The notes under the pieces: generated by a model
What the model saw: only the letters and a program-made list of their open reading frames with translations
The model's database searches: none
What the model was told of the DNA's origin: nothing
Position numbers and translations under genes: made by a program
In this document: positions 1 to 7,473 of the stretch, one piece after another
Position numbering within the stretch: the first letter of the stretch is position 1
Layout: every line of letters starts with the position of its first letter
From: Streptomyces sp. CBMA29
Lineage (GTDB): Bacteria; Actinomycetota; Actinomycetes; Streptomycetales; Streptomycetaceae
NCBI RefSeq assembly: GCF_014596445.1
Contig: NZ_MECL01000165.1
Location: 1-34,271, forward strand
Length of the DNA: 34,271 bases
Direction of reading: 5' to 3'

Positions 1-290
1 GGAGGAATAATCCCAGTCGCGCACAGCGTCCTCGCTGTGTTCTGTTCTTCAAAGGAACCTCGTCTCGTAACGAGACGGGGTATCAACATATCTGGCGTTG
101 ACTTTTGGCACGCTGTTGAGTTCTCAAAGAACGGAAGCTTCCTTCAGACCGTTTCACCGGCCCTCCGGGCTTTCCCTTCGTCGTGTCTCCGACTCTATCA
201 GACGCTTTCCAGTGCCTGACCCCCAGTCAGCGGGGCTTGTCTTTCCGGCTGTTCGGCCGTTCCGACGAGTGAGACATTAGCTGATCCCGT
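1..290 (-). other. rRNA operon leader (16S gene just off the left edge)
   Basis: Read on the minus strand, this stretch matches the 16S rRNA leader of Streptomyces as I remember it. The run TTTGAGAACTCAACAGCGTG (rc of about 112-131) is followed by a segment ending in TATGTTGATACC and then by GGTTCCTTTGAA. Two stem-loops fit a processed leader: CGTCTC/GAGACG around 61-77 and CACAGCG/CGCTGTG at 22-28 and 33-39 with a TCCT loop. The 16S gene itself is not in the window and should begin a short way left of base 1. No protein gene is credible here. Confidence 0.85.
192..220 (-). promoter_or_regulatory. possible proximal rRNA promoter
   Basis: A TAGAGT -10 (197-192) sits in the context TCTGATAGAGTCGGA, which I recall as common before Streptomyces 16S genes. 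The -35 position, GTCAGG at 220-215 with 17-base spacing, is poor, so this promoter may rely on other factors. Confidence 0.45.
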
Positions 291-303
291 ACCGCCCGGC
301 CAA
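274..303 (-). promoter_or_regulatory. possible second rRNA promoter
   Basis: On the minus strand TTGGCC (303-298) and TAATGT (279-274) are 18 bases apart. The -10 is good and the -35 weaker. It lies between the distal promoter and the leader, as expected for tandem rrn promoters. Confidence 0.4.
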
Positions 304-465
304 ATCGGTCCGGTCGAACGAAACACCGCCTGCATTCCGCCAAAACACACAAACGCACGACAACAACGCGACAACACAAGGCAGTCGCTCATGGTCGAAA
401 GGTTCCTGCGGAATCGCTGTCCGGGGACCGACCGGAGTCGGCGCTCACGTCGGACAACTCGGAGA

Positions 466-494
466 ACACTACGGACGAGGACCACCCATGTCAA
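466..494 (-). promoter_or_regulatory. rRNA operon promoter, distal
   Basis: On the minus strand TTGACA (494-489) and TAGTGT (471-466) are separated by exactly 17 bases. This is the best housekeeping-sigma promoter in the region and points toward the rRNA leader. Streptomyces rRNA operons usually have several tandem promoters, which fits. Confidence 0.65.
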
Positions 495-524
495 CTCGGG
501 GCAAGGTGGTCCCGATCACGCGGG

Positions 525-1085
525 TCAGTCCAGGTCTTCGAGCCGGCCGCCGGCGTCCGGCTGGCTGTACTCGACGCGGCGCAGGAGCCGGGTGAGGATC
601 TCGCCGAGGGCGGCGCGTTCCACCGCCGTGAGGTCCTGGAGAAGCTCGTCCTCGAAGACGGCGGCCAGGCGCATCGTCTGGAGCCACTTGTCGCGGCCCT
701 CGTCGGTCAGTTCGACGATGACCCGGACGCGGTTGGTCTCGTCGCGCTCGCGGGTGACCAGGCCCTCGGCGACCATGCGGTCGATCCGGTGGGTCATGGC
801 GGCCGGGGTGAGACCGAGGCGCTTGGCGAGGTCGCCGGGGCCGAGGCGGTAGGGCTTGCCGACGACGACGAGCGCCTTGAGGACTTCCCACTCGGAGCTG
901 CTGATGCCGAGATCGACGAGCTGGCGGCCGTACGCCACGTTCATCCGGCGGTTGAGGCGGCCCAGGGCGGTGACGACCTTCTCCACCTGGGGGTCGACCT
1001 CAGGGAATTCGCGCTGGTAGGCGGCGATCTGGGCGTCGAGGTCCAGCTCCTGCGGCGCCCCCGGTGAACCTGCGGCTGCGGTCAT
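525..1085 (-). CDS. MarR family transcriptional regulator
   Basis: The 186-residue protein has a winged helix-turn-helix in its middle: DLAKRLGLTPAAMTHRIDRM is the recognition-helix region, followed by the wing RDETNRVRV. Helices on both sides should form the dimer interface. It carries about 30 residues more at the N-terminus than a typical MarR. It is divergent from an MFS exporter gene, the usual arrangement for a repressor that controls the exporter and itself. The ATG at 1085 is directly preceded by AAGG with no spacer, and a CATACT -10-like hexamer lies about ten bases upstream, so the transcript may be nearly leaderless. The ligand cannot be inferred. Confidence 0.9.
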   Translation of the reverse strand: MTAAAGSPGAPQELDLDAQIAAYQREFPEVDPQVEKVVTALGRLNRRMNVAYGRQLVDLGISSSEWEVLKALVVVGKPYRLGPGDLAKRLGLTPAAMTHRIDRMVAEGLVTRERDETNRVRVIVELTDEGRDKWLQTMRLAAVFEDELLQDLTAVERAALGEILTRLLRRVEYSQPDAGGRLEDLD

Positions 1086-1113
1086 CCTTCGAGTATGGCA
1101 CGGAACCCTTTGC

Positions 1114-1143
1114 GCTAAAGCCCTTCGCGATGTAGCCTTTAGC
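1114..1143. promoter_or_regulatory. inverted repeat, candidate MarR operator 1
   Basis: GCTAAAG (1114-1120) and CTTTAGC (1137-1143) form a perfect 7-bp inverted repeat with a 16-base spacer, in the divergent marR/MFS intergenic region. The left arm, read as CTTTAGC, overlaps the likely -35 region of the marR promoter. Confidence 0.45.
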
Positions 1144-1161
1144 TTCGAACTTTAATGCTGA

Positions 1162-1180
1162 AGTCTTCAAGGCGAAGACT
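1162..1180. promoter_or_regulatory. inverted repeat, candidate MarR operator 2
   Basis: AGTCTTC (1162-1168) and GAAGACT (1174-1180) form a perfect 7-bp inverted repeat with a 5-base spacer. It lies 16 bases before the MFS start codon, where a bound dimer would block initiation. Its compact size suits a MarR dimer. Confidence 0.5.
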
Positions 1181-1195
1181 CACTGGTCAAGTGGG

Positions 1196-2581
1196 GTGAG
1201 TGTGACAACGGCTATGGGCACGGCGCTGCGCCGGATCCAGGTGGGGACAGCGCTGAGCGCGTTCGGGAACGGCTTCACGGTCCCGTTCACCTTCATTTAC
1301 GTCTCGCAGGTGCGGGGGCTGGGCGCGGGGACCGCAGGTGTGGTGCTCGCGACGTTCGCCGTGGCGGCGCTCTTCGTGCTGCCCTTCACCGGTCGGGTCA
1401 TCGATCAGCGCGGACCGGTGCCGGTCGCGGTGGTCGGTACAGTGCTGGCCGCCGCCGGGTCATTGGGGCTCGGGCTGTCCGGCAGTGAACCGGTGGTCAT
1501 CGCGGCGGCCGGTGCGCTCGGTGCCGGTATAGCGGTGGTTCAGCCCGCGCTGGCGACAATGATCGTGTGGTGCTCGACGACCGCGACGCGGTCGCGCGCC
1601 TTCGCCACGCAGTTCTTCCTCAACAACCTGGGTCTCGGACTCGGCGGTCTGCTCGGCGGTCTGCTGGTCGACACCGCGCATCCGGCGTCGTTCATCCGCC
1701 TCTTCGCCATCGAGGCGGCGATGTTCCTGGTGCTGGGCGCGGTCATCGCGACCGTGCGCATGCCGCACGCGCCGCAGGTCGACGGAGCGGTGCGGTCCGA
1801 CGGCGCTGCCTCCGGCGGCTGGCGGCTGCTGCTCGGGGACCGGGCGATGGTCATGGTGTCCGTGCTGGGCTTCGTGATGTTCTTCGCCTGCTACGGGCAG
1901 TTCGAGTCGGGGCTCTCGGCGTTCGCCGTCGAGGTCACCCGGATCTCGCCGACCACGCTGGGCGTGGCGCTCGCGGCCAACACCGCCGTGATCGTGCTGG
2001 CGCAGTTCGTGGTGCTGCGACTGGTCGAGCAGCGCAGGCGCAGCCGAGTCATCGCGGCGGTCGGTCTGGTCTGGACGGTCGCCTGGCTGGTAGCCGGGGC
2101 GTCCGGGCTGGTGCACGGCAGCCATGCGATGGCGGTCGCGGCGATCATCTCGACGTACGCGCTGTTCGGACTCGGCGAGGCGATGCTGGCGCCGACCGTG
2201 GCTCCGCTGGTCGCCGATCTGGCGCCCGCGCGGATGGTCGGTCAGTACAACTCGGCGTTCGCTCTGGTGAAGCAGCTCGCTCTCGCCCTCGGTCCCGCCG
2301 TCGGCGGCCTGATGGCGGGTGCGGGCGCGTACGGGGCGTACATCGTGATGCTGGTGGTCTGCTCGCTGGCGATCTCGGTGACCGCGCTGCGGATGGGGCG
2401 GCACCTCACGCTCTTGCAGGACAGTCCGCATCTGGCGGCGGCCCGTGTGGTCGCCCGTTCCGCGCCGCGGCTCCCCGCCGGGACGGACGCGGACGCCGAT
2501 CCGGCCGCTCGAATACCGGCCGCGCCCGTCGGCGCCACGGCCGAAGCGGGCCCGGAACCGGCCGCGACCGCCTCCCGGTAG
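1196..2581 (+). CDS. MFS transporter (drug exporter-like)
   Basis: The 461-residue integral membrane protein has about twelve hydrophobic segments. A motif-A-like loop, GRVIDQRGP, follows the second segment, as in major facilitator proton antiporters. The last ~50 residues are an Ala/Pro-rich tail, probably cytoplasmic and disordered. The GTG at 1196 (MSVTTAMG) is preceded by a weak purine-rich stretch, and GTG at 1202 is an alternative. Divergence from a MarR gene with two inverted repeats between them suggests inducible export of a toxic compound. The substrate cannot be deduced. Confidence 0.88.
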   Translation: MSVTTAMGTALRRIQVGTALSAFGNGFTVPFTFIYVSQVRGLGAGTAGVVLATFAVAALFVLPFTGRVIDQRGPVPVAVVGTVLAAAGSLGLGLSGSEPVVIAAAGALGAGIAVVQPALATMIVWCSTTATRSRAFATQFFLNNLGLGLGGLLGGLLVDTAHPASFIRLFAIEAAMFLVLGAVIATVRMPHAPQVDGAVRSDGAASGGWRLLLGDRAMVMVSVLGFVMFFACYGQFESGLSAFAVEVTRISPTTLGVALAANTAVIVLAQFVVLRLVEQRRRSRVIAAVGLVWTVAWLVAGASGLVHGSHAMAVAAIISTYALFGLGEAMLAPTVAPLVADLAPARMVGQYNSAFALVKQLALALGPAVGGLMAGAGAYGAYIVMLVVCSLAISVTALRMGRHLTLLQDSPHLAAARVVARSAPRLPAGTDADADPAARIPAAPVGATAEAGPEPAATASR

Positions 2582-2603
2582 GCGGCACCCCGCCCCCTCC
2601 TGC

Positions 2604-2626
2604 CCGAGGGCCTGCCCAGCCCTCGG
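2604..2626. terminator. bidirectional terminator hairpin
   Basis: CCGAGGGC (2604-2611) and GCCCTCGG (2619-2626) form a perfect 8-bp stem with a 7-base loop, between the convergent MFS and phosphatase genes. There is no T-run, which is common for Streptomyces terminators. Confidence 0.6.
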
Positions 2627-2729
2627 CAAGGCGGTCGCCCCGGACCCGGACGGACCCGGACCCCCGACGGCCACGGCCCGGCGAAGGCGGCGCCGTCGTC
2701 ACCCCGCCCGCCTCACCCCGCCGGCGCTC

Positions 2730-4484
2730 TCAGCCCGGCAGGGCGAATTCGCACCAGACGGCCTTGCCACCGCCCGGGGTGCGGCGGGAGCCCCAGGACG
2801 AGGCGACGGTGGCGATGATCGAGATGCCGCGCCCGGCCTCGTCGCCGGGTTCCGCGCGGCGGCGGCGCGGCAGGTGGTCGTCGCCGTCGGTGACCTCGAT
2901 GATCAGCCGCCGGTCGGTGCGGCGCAGCCGCAGCCGCATGGGCGGGGTGCCGTGCTTGAGGGAGTTGGCGACGAGTTCGCTGGCCGCGAGGACTCCGAGG
3001 TCGCGCAGTTCGACGGGGAAGCGCCAGGAGGCGAGGACCCCGGAGGCGAAAGCGCGGGCGCGGGGCGCGGCCTCGACGCCGCCGAGGAGTTCGAGCGAGG
3101 CGTTGCGGAAGAGCTCGGCCTCGCTACCGGTGCGGTCCGGGTACTGGAGGACGAGGACGGCCACGTCGTCGTCGTGTTCCGAGGTGACGCCGAGGGCGCG
3201 CATCAGGCGGTCGCAGATCACCTGGGGTGCGCCGGTCGCGCCGGACAGGGCCGACATCAGGGCGTCCACACCGACATCGATGTCCTCGCCACGCCGCTCG
3301 ATCAGGCCGTCGGTGTACAGGACGGCGGTGCAGCCGGGGCCGAGGGCGACCGAGCCCGAGGTGTGGATCCAGCCGCCGGTGCCGAGCGGCGGTCCTGTGG
3401 GTTCGTCGGCGCGGCGGACGGTGCCGTCGGGATCGCGGATCAGGATCGGCAGGTGCCCCGCGGTGGCGTACGACAGGCGGCCCTCGCTGGGGTCGTGCAC
3501 GGCGTAGACGCAGGTGGCGATCTGGGTGGCGTCGATCTCCGAGGCGAGGCCGTCCAGGAGCTGGATGACCTCGTGCGGCGGCAGGTCGAGCCGGGCGTAG
3601 GCGCGTACGGCGGTACGGAGCTGGCCCATGACGGCCGCGGCACGGACGCCCCGGCCCATCACGTCGCCGATGACCAGGGCGGTGCGGCCCGCGCCGAGGG
3701 TGATCACGTCGTACCAGTCGCCGCCGACGGCCGCGTCGGTGCCGCCGGGCTGGTAGGTGGCGGCGACGCGGAGGTCGTCGGGCTGTTCGAGCTCCTGCGG
3801 GAGGAGGCTGCGCTGGAGGGTGACGGCGGTCTCGTGGAGGCGGCGTTCGCTCTCGCGCAGGCGCTCGGCGGAGTGCACCTGGTCGGTGACGTCGGCGGCG
3901 AAGACCAGGACGCCGCGGCGCTCGGGGTCGGGGTCGCCCGCCCTGACGGGGGTGCAGGTGAAGGTGAAGTAGCCGGGTTTGGCGGGTGACCGGTCGTCGC
4001 CGCCGACCACCTTGCGGGCCTTGACGGTGCGCGGTTTGCCGCTGCGGTGGACCTGGTCCATGAGCGGGAGCAGGCCGAGCTCGTCGAGTTCGGGCAGCGC
4101 GTCGCGGGCCGGGGCGCCGGTGGTGCGGGCGCCGAAGACCTCCGTGTAGGCGTCGTTGACGAAGTCCACGCGGTGGGCGGGGCCGTGTGTGACGGCGATG
4201 AGGGCCGGAAGGCGGCTGAGGACGCCGGTGACTGACGGTTCGTCGGTGACGGCGCCGCCTGCGGTGGGCACGGGACCCGTGGCCTGGCCCGCCGGCGAGC
4301 CGGGGGCCTGGCGGGTGCCTTCGGGGTCGGCGTCCGGGGCGGTGCCACTGCCCGCGTCCTGCGGCGCCGTCGCGGGGTCGGCCGCGTCGGCGCGCGCGGG
4401 GTCGCCGACTTTGGCGCGCGCCGCGGGTACGGCACTGCGTCGCTGTGTTCCGGGGAGCCGGGCGCTCCAACGCGTAAGGTTCAA
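2730..4484 (-). CDS. PAS - SpoIIE-type PP2C phosphatase - HATPase (RsbW-like) protein
   Basis: The 584-residue multidomain regulator has a disordered Ala/Pro-rich region (1-82), a PAS-like domain (about 88-205, with VDFVNDAYTEVFG) and a short helix leading into a SpoIIE/RsbU phosphatase (about 225-447). Metal-binding aspartates are visible in GGDWYD (D256), GDVMGRG (D274), TDG (D392) and HDDD (438-440). The C-terminal anti-sigma-type ATPase domain (about 455-584) keeps the N-box Asn in ELVANSLKHG. Family knowledge says the phosphatase dephosphorylates a STAS anti-anti-sigma factor and the ATPase domain rephosphorylates it or binds sigma; the PAS domain senses a signal. The TTG start at 4484 has GAGGAA eight bases upstream. 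No STAS gene is adjacent, so the partner is unknown. Confidence 0.9.
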   Translation of the reverse strand: MNLTRWSARLPGTQRRSAVPAARAKVGDPARADAADPATAPQDAGSGTAPDADPEGTRQAPGSPAGQATGPVPTAGGAVTDEPSVTGVLSRLPALIAVTHGPAHRVDFVNDAYTEVFGARTTGAPARDALPELDELGLLPLMDQVHRSGKPRTVKARKVVGGDDRSPAKPGYFTFTCTPVRAGDPDPERRGVLVFAADVTDQVHSAERLRESERRLHETAVTLQRSLLPQELEQPDDLRVAATYQPGGTDAAVGGDWYDVITLGAGRTALVIGDVMGRGVRAAAVMGQLRTAVRAYARLDLPPHEVIQLLDGLASEIDATQIATCVYAVHDPSEGRLSYATAGHLPILIRDPDGTVRRADEPTGPPLGTGGWIHTSGSVALGPGCTAVLYTDGLIERRGEDIDVGVDALMSALSGATGAPQVICDRLMRALGVTSEHDDDVAVLVLQYPDRTGSEAELFRNASLELLGGVEAAPRARAFASGVLASWRFPVELRDLGVLAASELVANSLKHGTPPMRLRLRRTDRRLIIEVTDGDDHLPRRRRAEPGDEAGRGISIIATVASSWGSRRTPGGGKAVWCEFALPG

Positions 4485-4597
4485 ACGTCCGATTCCTCGT
4501 ATTTGTCACTCTTTGCAGGTGCTGGCGCACGCGTGGTCACGCCACCAGTGTGGCCGACCGGCGACCCCGGGGGGAATCGCGCGGCGTCCGGGGCGGG

Positions 4598-5965
4598 TCA
4601 GGGGGCGTCGGGATCGCGGTGCGATCCGGCGGCCAGTTCGAATTCGGCGCGCGGGTGTTCCAGTGAGCCGAGCGAGACGATCTCGCGCTTGAAGAGCCCC
4701 GCGAGCAGCCATTCCGCCAGGACACGGGCCTTGCGGTTGAAGGTGGGGACGCGGCTGAGGTGGTAGGCGCGGTGCATGAACCAGGCCGGGTAACCCTTGA
4801 GTTTGCGCCCGTAGATGAAGGCGACACCCTCGTGCAGCCCGAGCGAGGCGACCGAGCCCGCGTACTTGTGGCGGTATTCGGTCAGCGGCCGGCCGCGCAG
4901 CGTGGCCAGGACGTTGTCGGCCAGGACGCGGGCCTGTCGCAGGGCGTGCTGGGCGTTGGGGGCGCAGTCGGTGCCGGGCTCCCGCGCCGTCAGATCGGGC
5001 ACGGCCGCCGCGTCGCCCGCCGCCCACGCCGTTTCCGAACCGGCGATCCGCAAGGTGGCCTCGGCGCGCAGCCGTCCGCGGTCGGTGAGCGGCAGGTCCG
5101 TCGCGGCCAGCACCGGGTGCGGTTTGACGCCCGCCGTCCAGACCACCGTCCTGGTGGGCAGCCGTTCGCCGTCGGACAGTACGGCGATCCGGTTCTCGCA
5201 CGACTCCAGCCGCGTCTCCAGCCGGATGTCGACGTTGCGCCCGCGCAGCTCGCGGATCGCGTACTTGCCCATCTCCTCGCCGACCTCGGGCAGGATGCGG
5301 CCGGATGCCTCGACCAGGACCCATCTCATGTCCTCGGGGCGGATGTTGTGGTAGTACCGCACGGCGTAACGCGCCATGTTCTCCAGCTCGCCGAGCGCTT
5401 CGACGCCCGCGTATCCGCCGCCGACGAAGACGAAGGTCAGCGCGGCCTCGCGGACGTCGACATCGCGGGTGGAGGAGGCGATGTCGAGCTGTTCCAGCAC
5501 GTGGTTGCGCAGCCCGATCGCCTCCTCGACGGTCTTGAAACCGATGCCGTGCTCGGCGAGTCCGGGGATCGGGAGGGTGCGGGAGACCGAGCCCGGCGCG
5601 ATCACGAGCTGGTCGTACGCGAGCTCCAGCAGGTCGCCGCCCTCCTCGTCGGTGACCGGGGTGGCGATGCTCGCCACGCGTTTGGCGTGATCGATGCCGC
5701 GCGCCTCGCCCACCACGATCCGGCACTTGCCGAGCACCCGCCGCAGCGGTACGACGACATGGCGGGGGGAGATGGATCCGGCGGCGGCCTCGGGCAGAAA
5801 GGGCTGGTACGTCATGTACGGCTGTGGTTCGACCACGACGACTTCGGCCTCGTCGCGCTTGAGCTTCCGCTGCAACCGCAGTGCGGTGTACATCCCGACA
5901 TAGCCGCCGCCCACCACGAGAATGCGCGGGATGCCTGCTCTGTTCCTCGCTGCCGACTCCGTCAT
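4598..5965 (-). CDS. ndh: NAD(P)/FAD-dependent oxidoreductase, type II NADH dehydrogenase-like
   Basis: The 455-residue flavoprotein has two dinucleotide folds. The N-terminal VVGGGYVG (18-24) should bind FAD and VGGGYAG (181-187) NAD(P)H; the FAD-contact motif AAGDAA is at 315-320. The C-terminus (GYPAWFMHRAYHLSRVP onward) is rich in aromatic and hydrophobic residues, like the membrane-anchoring helices of Ndh. Length fits type II NADH dehydrogenases, which pass electrons from NADH to quinone without pumping protons. The ATG at 5965 is chosen because the Rossmann motif follows at the usual distance; the reading frame is open 42 codons further upstream. GGAG lies only two bases before the ATG, so the start is moderately certain. 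Other pyridine nucleotide-disulfide oxidoreductases remain possible. Confidence 0.85.
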   Translation of the reverse strand: MTESAARNRAGIPRILVVGGGYVGMYTALRLQRKLKRDEAEVVVVEPQPYMTYQPFLPEAAAGSISPRHVVVPLRRVLGKCRIVVGEARGIDHAKRVASIATPVTDEEGGDLLELAYDQLVIAPGSVSRTLPIPGLAEHGIGFKTVEEAIGLRNHVLEQLDIASSTRDVDVREAALTFVFVGGGYAGVEALGELENMARYAVRYYHNIRPEDMRWVLVEASGRILPEVGEEMGKYAIRELRGRNVDIRLETRLESCENRIAVLSDGERLPTRTVVWTAGVKPHPVLAATDLPLTDRGRLRAEATLRIAGSETAWAAGDAAAVPDLTAREPGTDCAPNAQHALRQARVLADNVLATLRGRPLTEYRHKYAGSVASLGLHEGVAFIYGRKLKGYPAWFMHRAYHLSRVPTFNRKARVLAEWLLAGLFKREIVSLGSLEHPRAEFELAAGSHRDPDAP

Positions 5966-6274
5966 TGCTCCATGACGCAATGGACCATAGCCGTTTGTCC
6001 ACAGCGCGGACGTGATGATTCCCCGGTTTCTTCGACGGGTTCGGCGACGCAGCAGGTCAGCGGCGCACGCATCACCGGGCAAAGGCCGCACGGAAGTGCA
6101 CGGCGCCCGTTGCTCCGATCGGGGGCGCGCGCCGGTCGGATCACAACCCCCTTCTTTCTTGACGTGGGCTCAACTATGTTCGTATCTCGTAGTACTGCGG
6201 GGGACGCGTACTGATGATCGCCCATGAGCGGGGAGTCTCCGGGGGGAGACGCGAATTTTCCGGGGGATACGTAT
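5966..6274. promoter_or_regulatory. divergent ndh-like / tetR intergenic region
   Basis: This ~310-bp spacer holds the promoters of two divergent genes. On the plus strand TTGACG (6159-6164) and TATCTC (6183-6188) are 18 bases apart, a weak promoter candidate for tetR. GTCTCC (6235-6240) and GGAGAC (6245-6250) form a small inverted repeat 25-40 bases before the preferred tetR start, a possible autoregulatory operator. Nothing here looks coding. Confidence 0.4.
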
Positions 6275-7219
6275 ATGCACATTCAGGACTCTCAGTGGAC
6301 GACGGCCGCGGCCGGTTCGGACGGCGGTGTCGGCGCCGTCGGCGGAAACCGTCCGGCACCGCTGCGCGTCGACGCGCAGCGCAATCTGGAACACGTACTG
6401 CGGGCCGCGCGTGAAGTCTTCGGCGAGTCGGGGTACGGGGCTCCGATGGAGGACGTCGCCCGCCGCGCGCGGGTCGGCGTGGGTACGGTCTACCGCCGTT
6501 TCCCGAGCAAGGACGTGCTGGTCAGGCGGATCGCCGAGGAGGAGACGGCGCGGCTGACCGAGCAGGCGCGTACGGCGCTCGGCCAGGAGAACGAGGCGTG
6601 GTCGGCGCTGGCCCGCTTCCTGCGCACCTCGGTCGCCTCGGGCGCCGGGCGGCTGCTGCCGCCGCAGGTGCTGCGGGTGCAGAGCCCGTCGACGGGCGCC
6701 GGTACGGAGCACGGCGGTACGTCGCCGCTGGGCGTCGAGCCGAACCGGGTGCCGCAGCAGCGCAATCCGTTCGCGACGGCGGCCGGGAGCGCTGCGGCAC
6801 CGACGTCAGCGGGCACCGGCACAGGTCCGGTTACGGGAACGGTCACGGGACCGGCCGGTGAGGTCGCGGACCACGCGGGCCGTGACGACATCGGCGGCGG
6901 AAGCGACGGCGGCGCCGACCGGAGCAGCGACCAGGACGGCATTCGGGCACTGCTCGACGTCGTCGGACGGCTCGTGGACCGGGCGCGCGAGGCGGGCGAG
7001 TTGCGCCTCGACGTGTCGGTGGCCGACGTCCTGCTGGTCATCGCCACCTCGGCGCCTTCGCTGCCCGACCCCGAGCAGCAGGCGGCGGCCTCGGCCCGGC
7101 TGTTGGACATCCTGCTGGACGGGCTGCGCTCGCGGCCCGGCGAGCGGGCGGCCGACACCCCGTCAGGGGGCGCGGCGGCACGGGGCGAGGCCGTGACGGA
7201 CGGTCAGGAGCCGGCGTAA
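6275..7219 (+). CDS. TetR family transcriptional regulator with internal low-complexity segment
   Basis: The 314-residue protein (from the ATG at 6275) has a TetR N-terminal DNA-binding domain at about 34-80, with MEDVARRARVGVGTVYRRFP as the helix-turn-helix and SKDVL beginning the next helix. The ligand domain is split: helices resume at about 219-286 (DGIRALLDVVGRLVDRAREA), while about 130-218 is a Gly/Thr/Ser/Ala-rich stretch that looks disordered. Typical TetR proteins have about 200 residues. The 6275 start has GGGGGA eight bases upstream; an in-frame ATG at 6224 would add 17 residues. Divergence from the NADH dehydrogenase gene suggests, but does not prove, that it regulates that gene. 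Confidence 0.85.
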   Translation: MHIQDSQWTTAAAGSDGGVGAVGGNRPAPLRVDAQRNLEHVLRAAREVFGESGYGAPMEDVARRARVGVGTVYRRFPSKDVLVRRIAEEETARLTEQARTALGQENEAWSALARFLRTSVASGAGRLLPPQVLRVQSPSTGAGTEHGGTSPLGVEPNRVPQQRNPFATAAGSAAAPTSAGTGTGPVTGTVTGPAGEVADHAGRDDIGGGSDGGADRSSDQDGIRALLDVVGRLVDRAREAGELRLDVSVADVLLVIATSAPSLPDPEQQAAASARLLDILLDGLRSRPGERAADTPSGGAAARGEAVTDGQEPA

Positions 7220-7241
7220 CGCGGCTCGGCCCGACGACAGG

Positions 7242-7266
7242 GCCGGGCCCGACAACGCGGCCCGGC
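7242..7266 (+). terminator. terminator hairpin after tetR
   Basis: GCCGGGCC (7242-7249) and GGCCCGGC (7259-7266) form a perfect 8-bp stem with a 9-base loop, about 25 bases after the tetR stop and followed by TT. Confidence 0.55.
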
Positions 7267-7473
7267 TTAAGGACACGGCTCGATGTAAACGGCTCGGCAC
7301 AGGGCGCTCGGAGTCACGCGGCTGGACGTCGCGCGACCCGGCGTCGCTCGGGTCGGCATCACGCGCTCCACCGATCGGGTGAACGTAGAGGAATCGTGAA
7401 CGATCTCTCCACGGATGAGTGGTTCCCCGGTATCCCGTGACTCCGGCCCGCCCTCCTGTGCCACGCTTGCCCC

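Noticed and set aside
37..500. Short open frames in the rRNA leader
   Set aside because: They overlap promoter and leader sequence, lack ribosome sites, and resemble no protein.
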